NCBI GenBank assembly: GCA_030062745.1
Contig: CP099841.1
Location: 29,577,398-29,641,397 of the forward strand
Direction: 5' to 3'
Source of the DNA: Capitulum mitella
Lineage: Eukaryota > Arthropoda > Thecostraca > Pollicipedomorpha > Pollicipedidae
DNA: 64,000 bases
Shown: positions 1 to 12,060 of the stretch, in pieces
How the letters are laid out: the number at the start of each line of letters is the position of its first letter
How positions within the stretch are numbered: the stretch's first letter is position 1
Made by a program: the position numbers and the translations under genes
The notes under the pieces: generated by a model
Databases searched by the model: none
What the model saw: only the letters and a program-made list of their open reading frames with translations
Told to the model about the DNA's origin: nothing

Positions 1-334
1 TTCTATTCAAAATTTTCAGATTCACGAACAAAAATTATTCATCAGTTTATCATCAGTCGCCATATACGCCTTAGAAGCAGTGATATATGGTAAAAACTTA
101 CTTTCCAAGACTGACCTAATCCCGTCAGTGCAAGACTGACCTGATATGACATTCTGAGAAAACAATATCTGATTTTATTGCGTACACACTTTATATGACC
201 AAACATGATCAGAACCACACCCATACTCTCTTTCTCTTCGGCTTGTACTAACTACCTCAATCCTCTTATCTGTGGTCGCCAAAACAGAAACCCTGGTCAA
301 CGCTAAAATAACTTACCGTTATGTATTGGGGTAT
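1..334. other. No feature recognised
   Basis: About 330 bases of moderate-GC sequence without a recognisable exon, repeat terminus or RNA gene. A phrase of the form AAGACTGACCT occurs twice about 25 bases apart near 106-141, in line with the TGACCT-rich character of many repeats in this window. Confidence 0.4.
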
Positions 335-1042
335 CATATTACGGCTGCGCCCGTCGACCGGTGTCTGTGTGACTCCCGCGAAGAAAATGCTTTGGGCATG
401 GGTTTTGTAATGTAGAACGGTTATTGCATAAACCGATGTTGTAGGATTTTATGCTATGCCGTATTCGATCAATGGAAATGTGGCAGATGATACAACAGAC
501 ACGAGCAACTTTCCGACTTACATGCGCCAAAAATTTGGCCCACGTTGATCTTTTCTGACCTTAATGCAATAGTTCTTTTGCCCCGCAGCAGGCTCGATAT
601 GCATTTTTTACATTTTCTGCCTGACCTAGCCAAAAAGTAGTCCTTTGGAATGAAAAAAACGAGACTTCTGCCCTTACGAAGAGAAAATTTCCCTTCGCCT
701 TTCGTCTGATGTTAAACGGCCAGATCTGCCCTCATCTGCTTTTGTGCTGGACCAAATAGGTAAATTATGCCTTGTGATTATGTCTAACCTCTTTTGACTC
801 AAGTAAACGACTCAATTATCTCAGTTTTCGGCCAGAAATGCCAACAGGTGATTTGGCCTAAGATGACCCCGGGTAACCTTAACATTGAACTGACTGGACT
901 CAGTCTGGGTGCTTTCTTATAGCTTTGCTCCGTCCTTTCCAATGGTGTTATATTTTTTATGTGCGACCTATGGTCCTTCAAGCTCTTGGGAGGTTTCCAT
1001 GAACCTCCGGGGCGAAGGTGGATCCAGAGGCCAGCCCAACGA
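335..1042. repeat. Dispersed repeat R2, copy A
   Basis: This stretch aligns by eye, in the same orientation and order, with 59213-59922. Shared blocks include a GCGGC(C/T)G(T/C)GCCCG opening, a GAAAAAAATGCT-like block, a CTTCTGCCCTTA block near 668, a CAATGGT block before a T-rich run, and GGATCC(A/G)GAGGCCAG near 1020. The two copies have diverged with small indels, so this is an old interspersed repeat. No conserved reading frame or terminal repeats were found. The open frames on both strands here are best read as chance frames. Family and class are unknown. Confidence 0.65.
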
Positions 1043-2716
1043 AGGTTAAAATTAGCCGTTACCTGGAAATGCGCGATAGAATGCGGTGATCCGATTCCGT
1101 GCAACATGCTCTGCGTAGAATGGACTCTGACTACAAAACTGTACGCCAGTATATTATTCGGACTAAGTTTGCAAAAATGATTAAAACGAAATTTAACTAG
1201 GTTTGCCACCTCATGCCCTGTATAAGTTTTTTTTCATTAATTTAACAATTTATTTTTTAATTTATTTAATTAAATCTATTTATTCCGAAATTTAACTCTA
1301 GCAATGGTGTTAAAAAACACCGTGCCGTGACGCTGCACGGCACGATGAAAATGTTTTAGAACACCATCTCGTCATGTGACTGAGAATGAAGCATTCATAT
1401 GATGGAAACACTTGGGTACTGGGATTAGGGTCTACGAAACAAGCTGGGCTTAGTATGAACTAAGTTTCCAACACCAGCCACTTCATCGATGCCCGGGTTT
1501 AACTCGATTGAAAATACGATAAGCAAATCAGTCCTAGTTCACGTCCCACAAGGTCGCATATTCGTTGAGCAAACCTGTGTACAGCCGGATAATTAAGTGC
1601 CATGCGCTAGAAAGTACCTTATCCTGCTTGCCTATAAATGTATCAGAAAGCCAGCAATGTGGACGCCCCATTTGTCGGTGATTTTCATAAACGGACGCCA
1701 CATATCACTCTAATTTCGCACACCTTCCTTTACCACGGAAGAAGTTAGTCACATGCAGCGGCCTCATGTTCGTTTCCTCTATTTGCACCACTCTTATGGT
1801 CATTTCTAGCACGGTTTGGCAAGCTGAAAGATCCGTCAATCAAGCCAGTCAAACAGTCACGAGATTCAGCTTATTCCATAAAGCATGTCACCGCAGTCGC
1901 AAAACAATGCGGTCGTTTCGCTGCATCTGAATATTCTAAATGACAGTTTTCTAACCAGCAGTCAGTGATTTTCTTCACGATCTGAATTTTGCTTTCCAGC
2001 ATAATGAGCAGCACGTCTGGAAACCAGCTGTTGCCTTCCACTGTGAAGTGTTCGGAAACTGTACGTGAAATGTTTAAGTGTTGCCGCTGCTGCATACACG
2101 TCACGGCTTCAAACAATGAATTCGAAGTGGCTGCATGAAATATTTACAGTCAGTATGGAGACATCGTAATCGGTATGGAGTATTTTGTACTCATCATTTA
2201 GCTGCAATGGCTGATGTGCACCATTTCTGTTGCGCTTGCGCTGACAAACCTGGTCCATGGCGGTGTACGCATTTCTGACACATGACAGTTGACATGTTAC
2301 CGTAGTCGTTGACTCGAGTTGACAACAGAAATGTGTTCTGACCGCGGAAATAATGGATGGAAAATAACGTATGTATGACCGCGTATTGCTTCAGGTGTAC
2401 AACTGTGGGCCTTCTTTCTGTCGACACCGTCATTTCTCTTCAACATTTGGCAAGCGGACCACTGTTTTTGGAATGTTGGGGAGACATAGGCTAGGGAAAT
2501 GGAAGCTTTTAATGCATATCTGTCCATACCGTGCCCAAGCGCGAAATGCTCTTCGGCGTCAAAGTTGCAAGAAACGCGGCCCCCTGTTTCTCCTGCATGA
2601 CAGAGACCATGACCTAAGGCGCATTCCTTGGTCGGCAATGGAAACATGACCTGGCAATGCAGTCAATGACGTCAGCTGTAGGACCATACGCGCTTTTTGT
2701 GACCATTTAAACTCAC
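1043..2716. other. Unassigned sequence, downstream intron of the semaphorin-like exon
   Basis: Apart from the nested hairpin at 1304-1367 and an AT-rich run at about 1228-1285, nothing recognisable was found. If the minus-strand exon at 2717-2813 is real, this stretch is the start of its downstream intron, because the donor site lies at 2711-2716. The next exon, expected to continue the sema domain, was not found between 1 and 2710 and may lie outside the window. Confidence 0.35.
1304..1367. repeat. Nested inverted repeat (double hairpin)
   Basis: An outer arm at 1304-1318 pairs with 1353-1367 (13 of 15 positions). A perfect inner 9-bp arm at 1321-1329 (CGTGCCGTG) pairs with 1336-1344 around a 6-base loop. 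GTGTTAAAAAACAC at 1307-1320 is a further small hairpin. The whole 64 bases can fold as one long stem. It sits just after an AT-rich run. It could be a small foldback element or a structured RNA, but there is no target-site duplication I can confirm. Confidence 0.65.
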
Positions 2717-2717
2717 C
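2711..2717 (-). promoter_or_regulatory. 5' splice donor of the semaphorin-like exon
   Basis: Reverse complement reads AAG|GTGAGT, matching the metazoan donor consensus. It cuts the codon of an Arg in the GAR(N) motif after its second base, leaving the third base for the next exon. Confidence 0.65.
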
Positions 2718-2813
2718 TTGCACCAATAAGCAATGAGCTACCATCCTTTTCCAGCAATTTGAAGTGGTCCTTATGCGAGAGATTACCGGAGAACTTCATG
2801 GTATTCTCCTCAT
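2717..2813 (-). CDS. Semaphorin (class 1-like) internal exon, start of the sema domain
   Basis: Seen: on the minus strand a polypyrimidine tract and GTTTCAG acceptor end at 2814, a 97-bp exon follows, and a consensus AAG|GTGAGT donor lies at 2716-2711. The exon starts after codon position 1 and ends after position 2. It encodes a residue split with the previous exon, then EENTMKFSGNLSHKDHFKLL, EKDGSSLLIGA and a split Arg. Known: invertebrate class 1 semaphorins begin their sema domain with a block of the form F-x-G-N-x-S/T-x-x-D-H-F-K-L-L-x-x-D-G-x-x-L-L-V-G-A-R-N, followed by V-Y-N-L-S. Semaphorins are axon-guidance ligands or receptors that bind plexins through the sema propeller. The match is strong for about 30 residues and both splice sites fit. 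The signal-peptide exon, expected at higher coordinates, and the following exons were not found, so the gene is only represented by this exon. A recent processed copy is unlikely because the splice sites are intact. Confidence 0.75.
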
Positions 2814-3089
2814 CTGAAACAAACGACCATCGCATTAGGCAAGTTACGCAAGGCGCACCATTAGTGAGACGTATTGGCGGTTTAACAGATTCAAAACACA
2901 TTACACCATAGTCACCCGAGTATAAATCGCCATGATAGTGGATATTTCGAAACAGCTGGCACGCGCCTCATTCCCCGCAAGCTTCCCTAAGGGCGCATTT
3001 ACGCCTGAAATAGCCAAATTAAAACCTGAGGTACCTCATTACGATCTAGCCCGCTATGGGTATTTAATCGGTGTCCGGGCGGTTTTTAA
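2814..3089. other. Unassigned sequence upstream of the semaphorin-like exon
   Basis: The minus-strand acceptor (GTTTCAG preceded by T/G-rich sequence) occupies about 2814-2829. The rest is moderate GC with no exon I can recognise and is probably intron. Confidence 0.35.
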
Positions 3090-3730
3090 TCAGGCTGAAC
3101 GCTGAGTCTGCGCATTCATGCGCCTGCCGTCTGGCCGTCCGCCGTCCAGTCGAGCGGCACCGCCCGGCCGGCGGCCCCAGACTGGACCCTGCGACCGACG
3201 CCACATTGACAGTCAGGGCCAAATCCAGCCACGACCGGCCACCTGGAGCCGGTTACACCTGGAGCCTCTGACAACCGGAGACCAGACCACGGCCCGGGGC
3301 GGTCACGTGACCGGTCCAGACGGGCCCGCCACCGCCCGGCGCTGAAGTCGTGTTCACGGCAGGCGACCGCCGGCACGCATCACTTGGCGCACGGCGCGGC
3401 GGACGCAGCAGCGTGGGCTCGGCACGTCGACCAGGGGCAGCGCAGGGAGGTGTGAGGGTCGAGCCCGCCGGAGACCGGCAGGGGATGTTCCCATGGACCG
3501 GGCCTGACCATGACCGCGATGGAGCCGCGGGAACGGCTCATGCCTGGCCCCGTTCGCGGCTGCAATCGCGGACCGTTCCGCGGTCGGCCTTGGACGCTGC
3601 ATGGAGTGGTGCGATGCCGGACAGGACCGGCCGGCAGCGCACGCTTTCGCGGCAAAGGATCGCCGTGGCCCGCCCGCCGCTGGACCAGACGAAACGCACC
3701 GGGACCTGCAGTTTGATGTGGGTACATGTC
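3090..3730. other. CpG-dense GC-rich block
   Basis: High GC with many CG dinucleotides and no tandem repetition visible. Several long overlapping open frames on both strands are expected from the base composition and do not resemble any protein I know. It lies about 300 bp upstream (in minus-strand sense) of the semaphorin-like exon, so a promoter or first-exon role is possible, but no TATA box, start codon with signal peptide, or donor site was convincing. Confidence 0.5.
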
Positions 3731-6700
3731 GGTCAGACTCAGAACAGGGCTGTCGGCCCACGACATGTACAGACCATACGATCCCAGTGATACCCCGGTT
3801 ACGAAACGTCAGCCTCTATTCCCAACCAGCATTAGCTGCTTGGGAGATACGTCACCAATCACGCAACATCGGTGAAATGGCACATGCCTCTTCTTGGACG
3901 TGTCGCAGAGCAGATCAGTTCCCACACTTTAACACCGGGACAAGTGGGTAGCAGCTCGGCGCAACGAGACATGCATCATTGTAGGGGCTCCGCCGGGCCT
4001 TTGAGAATGGGTACACAATTAAAAACTCTCTTCCGAAGTTCCATCCATCCCCTGAAATCGTGTCATACATTTATATTATTATATTACGTAGAGCTTTATT
4101 TGTTATTTTTCACTTACAATACCCCTCATGAAGTTACTACTGTCGGCACTTTAATTCTTTGTTTGTGTCATGGTTTATAACGCCTTCTCTCGGATTTCGG
4201 TGAGTTTAATGATATCCACTTGATACAGTTTCGAATACTTAACTTATCCAGAACTCACCAACCATGACTAATTTGACACAATCGCTAGCGCACTGCCTGT
4301 GGTAACACCGTAACCCGCCTGTCAATTTACATGCAGTGTGCCTCTGCGAAGGGGATGGGTTGCGTCTCCGCAGCGAGGATTAGACTAAACCACGTAGCTG
4401 GCTTACCCCCGTTCGAGAACTGCCTTGCCCACTTCGCCTCAGGCCTGCATTGCCAGTAAGCCGCAAAAACTAATGCGATCCATGAATTTCGAAGATTCCA
4501 GCCGCAAGTTTATTTGTATGCGTCATCTTCGTCAAGATATGTTGTTTTGCCCAATTCGTCTTGGCCTATCCAATCATATCTGTTTGGTATATTTTAACAT
4601 ACTAGACGAACACACATTAATATTTTAAATAACAGACCTCGAAGGGCGTATTCCATATCGACCGTCTTTCTAAATAAAGTCATCCACTGGCAACTAATTA
4701 TGACTAGTTAATCTGATATAACTAGTCGGAACTGGTATACCACTTTATCAAGGAAAGTAGAAACTTAAGCATGCGACTTGTTGCAAATTAAACAGGAAAC
4801 CAATTCCATTTAGCATGAGTGGATTGGCAGCCTAGTTGTTTTTCTAGCTGCCGATGTAAACAATGTTTAACAACATTTTCCTCTCATTATGTGGATATTA
4901 AACAGAAAACCAGTTCAAAATACGAAAATAAAAAAGTTGCCTCCAGATCCTTCATCGCTAGTTTCGTAACATCCTTTTCATAGTGTAAGCGTTCCATAAA
5001 ACCCACGATCTTTCAGTGCGTAAACAAACGTTGCCTTCCCCTGAAAGTCGTCACTGCAGCAATAGCATTGGCAGCTACCGTGATGCTTGAGTACATTAGA
5101 CATCTGCGTCGAATCTGCCAGAATTTACATCTCGAATGTGCTATCTGTCAAATCCGGCTGTCTGAGCGACTGGCGTCGCAGAATCTGAGGACAAAACGTG
5201 TGGATATACAACCCGCATACACGAAGTTGCGGCGCCACTGATAGAGAGGGGAGGAGGGGTAGAGGCGGTAAGCATTAAGCTGCTTCTCCAAGGTCGAGAC
5301 ACTTTTACATTACCTTTATCGTGATGCAGTAACGCGAAGGGTTCCAACATATCGTTCGCCCCGTCGGCCTCAATCCCTGGCGCTGCCACCGCATATACAA
5401 CATACATGCAAGGAAAAGTATCCATATAGCGCCCGATACCGCACCTCAACAGACCTAGAGAGTTAGCCACGGATGAGAAGCTCATCGATCTTCTTTTATT
5501 TTCACCACCTCTATGTACGTTTTCCGGGCTTCTCTGTTTAAGTTGCGGATGCGAGTCTGATCTCGGGCTACGTTCTGCAAATACTGCAGTTTTCTCATAC
5601 GGAACACGCAGCTATGAGGTATTCCTGTTGAACGATGTCCCGAGGAAGCGCATTTATTCAACCAGGCTTTTGATTTCCATTTCACTAGGAGTAAATTTGC
5701 TTCAAAACATAATCATTATTGTCGGAAAATTGCAGCATACTCGTCATTTCACCTCAACACTGCGTATTCGTAATTGCGTCCATACCCAGTTGACCTCGGC
5801 ACCAACGACAAAAAACCCCTCGCAATGGCCGTCCAAGCTACCTTGGCACCGGTGAAGCTTCCTAGAATTCCCACCAGAGAGCATATTCCGCTGCGCATCG
5901 CCAGTCTCCAGACATGCACACGATCCCGGCTATGAGAGACAGCTGACGCCGGTATGTGTAGTGAAGCTCGAGCATACTCAGGCTCGTTCGTCAGTAATGC
6001 CTGCAACTGAAGCCGGGTGGGCGCATCATTCATCACGTTCAATGACCGCAGCACTCAGCAGGCGTTACGCTCAAGTGAGTTAATATGAGAATGCACGTTG
6101 TCGGCAAGGACATGTCCATTTGCGGCGTTGCACGTGCACCAGGACGGCGTCTCCGTCGGCCGAACGGTCTCACTTGCCGACCGCAGAGCACCGCTCCAGA
6201 TACTCCACTCAAGGTAACTGCAAACAGCCGGCCTGGCCTTCACACTACAGCCGGCTGCTGTAGTCCTCACTTCAACACGGTCTCCATCAGACCCCCCTCA
6301 GCCACGGGGCCGCCGGCGCCGTCGGCCATCGGACGTATATTTGTCCTCTGTAATGATGGCTATACGTTGGCCCGGCTGGCGCACCAGATGGGACCGAGGT
6401 CAGGTGACCTGCTCCGGGCAAAGGTCACCAGGTGACCAGGGCCACGAAGCAGCTCGGCTTGTGGCTCAAGAGAGGGGGGGGGGTCGCGAAATTACAGGCC
6501 TTACCGAGCTGCGACCTCGCCCCAGTCGAGACGGGTCGTCCGGACGTACAGCGCCTCAGATCGGCCGTGACGTTCAGGGAGCTTGACCATGGGTTCTGTT
6601 GGTTCCATTCAGGGTAGCGTAGCGCGATGAAAAAGCCTATCTAGGACCCCCGACTCCAGCCGCCACGGTCACGAGGGTGTTCACGGTGATTCACGCCCGT

Positions 6701-8077
6701 CGCCCATCGATTGTAATGATTCACACCCCGCTTATGGCGGAAACGACGGCAGTGCAGATTTCTTGCGGATTAACAACAGGCGTAAAGAAGAAATTATCTT
6801 GAAGGAAGGGCCGTCCGCTGCTCTGCACGAAGCCGGCCAGCAAGTCGGACTGCTCGAGTCCGGATAGCAGGCTTTTCCGCCCAGCTGCTCGTGCAGCCCG
6901 TGCCGTCTGGCGGCGACCACTTCAATTGGTGGTGATTAAGGAAACGCCCTGGCGTCGCGCTGGTGAGTCACACCGTGTCACGGGCCGGAACGCCGCGTGT
7001 CAGAGCGACGACGCCTTGCCGCGGCTGCAAACGCTCTCCGCCGGCGCCGTGCAAAGCGCAATGGTGCCGCCGGAAAAGGCGGAGCCCTCGTAACGGCATG
7101 AATAACACATGAAACGCTTTATACAGTGCCAGTTTTTCCAAAGCTCCACAAAGTGACAGAAGTCCGTGACAACCTGTTCAATGCCTGGCGCAAGTTCGCA
7201 GCGAGTTCTGAAACTGGTGCAATGGAGCATGGGGATAGGAACGGGGGATGCCATACCCCCTCCTCTTGGGAAAATTTAGCATCGGTCCTGGGGAAGATCT
7301 AAGAAATGGGAAAGACGGTTTTCCCCCAAACACAAACACCAGGGACTCGTCTAATATGTTAACTGAAGGGTGGCACAACCCCCGGACGCAGCCCCCTCCC
7401 CCCAGTCAAGACAAAAACTGGCCACGGGAGCTGGGCAGGCATAACCGGGTGACAAAAGTTGGTTAGGTCCGCTTTGTAACCGCAGTGTCCAGCTCAAGCT
7501 GCGGGACATACAGTCAAATAGAAGGAAAAATTGAATTGCTCACCTTTATACCAGATGTTCATGATCTGCTAGAGCATTTGGAAGCAATATGGTAACACAC
7601 TGTCGGCAACAAATGATGAGGCGCCAATACGAAGCGGGGAGCGGAGCGCATCGACAGGGAGAGACGAGCGCTGAATGCTTAACAGAGATAAAACCTGGGG
7701 AAGGTTTTGTGTTTACCGACAGAGGCGCCCCAGTCCCACGATTTCAGCCGTACTACAGAGGAGCGCGATTGCTCATGTCCGTGTTTCTGTCGGCGAAATC
7801 CTGGACCTTCCTACCGTTAAGTCTGAGCACTCCACCTCGCGGAATCGCCTGTCGGCATGCTAGGCATGTTAGGCCTACATCTTGTTTTTGTTTATTTTTC
7901 GCGGCGATGTCTTGGCTGACACACGAAAAGTCCTTAGAAAGAACATAAATTGTAATATAATTTAAAAAAAACACGCCAACATATAAAAATATAACATTAT
8001 TCATATAAATCGTCATCTCACTCATACCCATCCCCCAGTCAGATCTCCTCAGTCGAGTCCCTGCCACGCACACACGA

Positions 8078-8081
<4 letters not shown>
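3731..8081. other. Unassigned moderate-GC sequence
   Basis: About 4.3 kb without a supported gene. It contains a perfect 9-bp inverted repeat at 4702-4727, a short near-repeat (ATTAAACAG(G/A)AAACCA) at about 4788 and 4898, and a G10 tract at about 6475-6484. The open frames here show no recognisable domain, biased composition or paired splice sites. Confidence 0.35.
4702..4727. repeat. Perfect 9-bp inverted repeat
   Basis: GACTAGTTA at 4702-4710 pairs exactly with TAACTAGTC at 4719-4727 around an 8-base spacer. It lies in AT-rich sequence and its function is unknown. Confidence 0.6.

Positions 8082-8115
<34 letters not shown>
8082..8115. repeat. (AC)n microsatellite
   Basis: An uninterrupted AC run of about 34 bases, preceded by imperfect CACACGAACAT units. 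It produces an artefactual Cys-Val run in a minus-strand open frame (7753-8331). Confidence 0.95.
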
Positions 8116-8117
<2 letters not shown>

Positions 8118-9577
8118 TTTTCTCGATGTTTCTACGCCCCTGCCATGGAGGCAGGGTAAGGCAGGCAAAAGCAAACGGGAGCAAACAGCACTCCAGTTCT
8201 CTGGTTGCGCATGAAATAAAATTTTCTATTTTTTTCTCCTTGTATGCTACAGTACTGGCAATCATCAAACCGTTCATTAACAAATCAGCCTTAATTTCAG
8301 CCCATTTTCGGTCTGCCTTCGAATAATTCATTGTGCATTAATGAGCGGCTCGCCAGTTATCAGCCGTTTGGACATCTTCGACCGTGCATGAGAGGTCGAC
8401 ACGATCCCAGCCCATTTCCGAACCCGACGTGACAGAGCGACGAAACATACACGAACGAGCGCGTAGCTTGATCACGATGATGTCATGTCTAGCCCTTCGA
8501 TTTTGTTAAAAGGTGACCCCACAGGTGACCTAAAAGGAGGTCATGTCAGTGGATTCTGGTTTTTAATGGAGTGTATTGGAAGTAACCTGTGGGGCGCTTT
8601 TGAGGGGCTAAAAACGGCTTCTGACTATCAAAGGGACTGAAATTACCGGCGGATGCAAGTCAACGCTCCCAAATACTTAATGACCCACCTGATTTCAGCA
8701 AAAGGTCAAAAAACGCTATCCACATCAATTCATCATATCGACATAAGATCTCCTTGACCCAGTTCGGAGGTCACTGGCACCATGGGTGATATCCACGCGT
8801 AATACTGAATAAGACCGAGAATCGTCCAATGCTTCCAACATTGTTATACGACGAAGGCCGTGCACTTACGGAGATTTCTCTACGAGGTCATTGGATAGTG
8901 GCGAGTCAAGGTATCAACCTTGCCTTTTGCGGACTATGTAAGAAGGTTCAAATGTCAGCTGTGTGCAATTTCAGAGCGACCAGAGTCGTCGTTGGCGATT
9001 AGCGTCCGAAAACCCTCAGGGCGGTGCACCTTCCCCCGTGCTAGCGATGGTTAATGTGTGGCTGCTAGAACACAAATAAAATAGAAGTGATGGGAACCAA
9101 AAAATAGTAAATGCACAAAAAATGCAAGCAAATGCTGTCAACCGAAAGAAACATGTACCATGTACAATAGGCCTACGAGGAACGTTCACCATTACGTTTT
9201 TTTCACGTTTTTCAGTTCACGTTTTCACCTTTTTTGTACTGAGGTAGCCAAATTGCAGATCCTCAAAGTGAACATCGATATAAAATATGGTCTGGCAATT
9301 GTAAAAATATGAAATTCAGAGCCATTGTCCACTATCCACCGTCTATGAGGAGCACGATTTGCGACTGCAGACAGCGATTTGTGAACAATTAACCAATGTT
9401 ACCGGCGGGCTTGTGTCTGATTCACCTGAAGCCAATCGATTCACTTCCGCACTTCCACAGCGGGGAATCGATTCTGATTCAGATTTATTTATTTTTAAGA
9501 AGTGAATCGATTTAATTCGGGTCCAAAGTAATAAGTGGGTCGATTTAATTCTTATTCAATTCAGAACCATATGGACA

Positions 9578-9580
<3 letters not shown>
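8116..9580. other. Unassigned sequence with TGACCT-rich part
   Basis: No gene supported. From about 8510 to 8780 the sequence is rich in TGACCT/AGGTCA words and resembles in style, though not in clear alignment, the repeat arms at 19.6-21.8 kb. From about 9420 to 9580 there is a cluster of AATCGATT and GATTC words, similar in flavour to 49.2-49.35 kb. Confidence 0.35.

Positions 9581-9628
<48 letters not shown>
9581..9628. repeat. (TA)n microsatellite
   Basis: Uninterrupted TA dinucleotide run of 48 bases, flanked by AATCGATT-rich sequence. Length is likely to vary between individuals. Confidence 0.95.
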
Positions 9629-9630
<2 letters not shown>

Positions 9631-11040
9631 AAACAGTGTTGATTTAAATCGATTCAAAATTAGGCACAAGTCTGGTTACCAATCACCCGACGAACACTGT
9701 CCAGGGAACGTTGTCAAAAACAGACAAAATGCAGAATCAGGCAATCTTGATCATGCCCTTTTCTTGAACTTTGTGGTTGATCGACTGCAAAATATTCAAC
9801 TGAGGTAACGATATAGCGGAGACTTTTTGGCACATGTCCAATTAACCGGAACTTAACTAATTAATGCCCAGTGCCCTACAAACTGTATGACCAAAAATCT
9901 TTGTGCGCGGCTTCTGCAAGGTCCTGTGAAGCCGGAGATGCTGCCAGCATGCCGTGAAGGGGTGGCAGTTGTTGGCTGAGCCCTGACGTCTCAGAAGTTT
10001 CGCGCGAATGTTGGACTTGAACAGTGTCAAACTTCGGAGCACGGCACAAAAATAATGCACCATTAGAAGTTCGTTTTCTGTCCAAATGTTAATGGGTTAA
10101 CTCGGCACGTCATGACGCGCTTGCCCGAACATGCCGCCATGGAGAAAGGTAACTTGAACTCTCTCTCCTAAAATCCACGCTAATGGTGACGGAGGAGAGA
10201 AAGTGGCAACATTGAATGGCCTCAATTCTGGTGTTTCCAAAACCACCCTATTTGGCCTGCTTTACGAGTTAAATCTTCGATCACGTGAAGCCAAATGAAG
10301 GCATGCTCTGGAGTATGTTGTAGCTTTGCCGACCACCATTTTTTGTCGTTTTGGTGTCTTTCAGTGTCTTAGAAACTCGAATATTGTTCAGACATTCTCT
10401 TCATAGGTATATGATACGATGCCGACTGAAAGACACCCAAAAGTCATCCGAGGTCGTGTCAAGTCACGGTTCTCGTTGGCGATTATGCGCCTTACGACGC
10501 GCGGAACGTGGCGGTGGCCACCGGATTCAATTCAGCTCAGCTACTTACGGTCCGATTTTAGGAAACAAAACGGATCATGAATTGCTCATTTTCTTTGAAA
10601 AGACACTGTGAGTTTCAGAGGCGCGAGCGAAATCGTTGAAAAAGGTACTGAAGAGGAATTAAGTTGGAGGATAAAATGGCCCCATTACGGGGTGGGTTAA
10701 TGTTTCAACTCCATCGACTATTATAATCAATGTTTCGAATTCATCGCAGGGTCTCGATTCTCGATATCAAACCCGTTCCTGTCATTGGAAACTTGTACTG
10801 CGATATGACCAAAGGTCTCCTTAGACAAAATGCATAGGTGAAGACTCGTCGGCGGTGCAAAATGGGTTTTAGAAATAGCGACTTTGCTTTATTGGCGTTA
10901 GAATACTTTTTGCAAACGTCACAAATCGATTTGTTAAGTTTCTTGCTTCCTTTACCAGAAAGGAGATATTCAAGTCCCTTCTGTCCGGCTACTCCTTATA
11001 GAACGCCAGTGATCACACCACCTGACGTAACCGGCAGTAA
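9629..11040. other. Unassigned sequence
   Basis: Moderate-GC sequence with no exon, repeat or RNA gene that I can support. Open frames on both strands lack recognisable motifs. Confidence 0.3.
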
Positions 11041-12060
11041 TCTGGCGTCCACTTCAAGTTCTAATGATATGCGCCGGGCTTCCCGTCCGATACGCCACGA
11101 ACACGGACTCCAAACGTCACAACTGAAGAGACCGCGGCGTCCGCAGCGGTCGCTGTTTCCCCGCAGACGACCGTGACTCATGGCGAGTATCGAGCCGCTG
11201 TCTGGCGGGGGTCGGCACCCACCGACACACAACCCCTCCGGACCAGCGCTCAGTCCTGCCGACATCGCGCATGACGCATCGCGAATCAATAGTATACAAG
11301 CCCTGCGGCTGGGGTGGGAGTTTGGAGCGTTCCCTCCAGCCGGCGTCTGACTCCTGGACTGCAGCAGCGCTGCCTGGGAGATCAGTGGGACCCCGGACCT
11401 TCAGACTGGAAAACCAGCTGGACTGAGGGACCTCCAGACTGGTCCAGGAGGTAGCGCCCTGCACTGGCAGCCACTGACGACATCAGCCAAGCCTTGGTAC
11501 CCACTGACGGGACATCAGTCGGGCCTCGGCACCCACCGACGGGACAGCAGTTGGGCCTCAGCAAGGCCTCATCGGACGTCAGCCGGGCCTTGGCACCCGC
11601 TGACGGGAGACTGGCCTGAGTCCCCGACACCCGCTGACGGGAGACTGGCCTGAGTCCCCGACACCCGCTGACGGGAGACTGGCCGGGTCGGCGGCTGAAG
11701 AGCAGGTCGGGCCGCGGTCCGCTGCAGACGGCCGGCCGGCCCGAAACAAAGCCGGCCGGTCTCTCGGCCCCGCTGACCGCACCGCTCATTACGGCACCGT
11801 CCGCAGCCATTACCGCGGCTCGGCCGGCATTGTGACGGCCGCCTGCTGCGGCCGGTTTGGGCCGGCCCGGTAAATGGCGGGCCGGACGCAGCCAAGTGTG
11901 TCCGCCAAGCCGGGCCAGGGTCTGCCGCGGCCGGGGCCGGCCGCCGGCGGCGTCTGGTGTCGGGCGCAGACTGAATGGAACCGCGGGACCGGCAACGGCG
12001 TGACGTGCATCACACTGACGAGTCGTCAGTGTCACACGGGGGTCCGCAGGCGTGTCGTTA
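11041..12060. other. GC-rich CpG-dense block
   Basis: High GC and CpG content with the 34-bp minisatellite at 11595-11684 in the middle. A 248-codon minus-strand frame (11382-12128) is open because GC-rich, repeat-bearing sequence has few stop codons. Its translation is Arg/Pro/Gly/Ala-rich and low in complexity, with no domain recognised. Confidence 0.5.
11595..11684. repeat. 34-bp minisatellite, 2.6 copies
   Basis: Two identical 34-base units (11595-11628 and 11629-11662) and a 22-base partial third, each containing CCCGCTGACGGGAGACTGG. Looser relatives of the same CACTGACGGGACA theme extend back to about 11495, so the array is part of an older, degenerate tandem region. Confidence 0.85.

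Noticed and set aside
7753..8331. 192-codon minus-strand open frame
   Set aside because: It is carried by the (AC)n microsatellite, which gives a Cys-Val run. The remainder has no motif.
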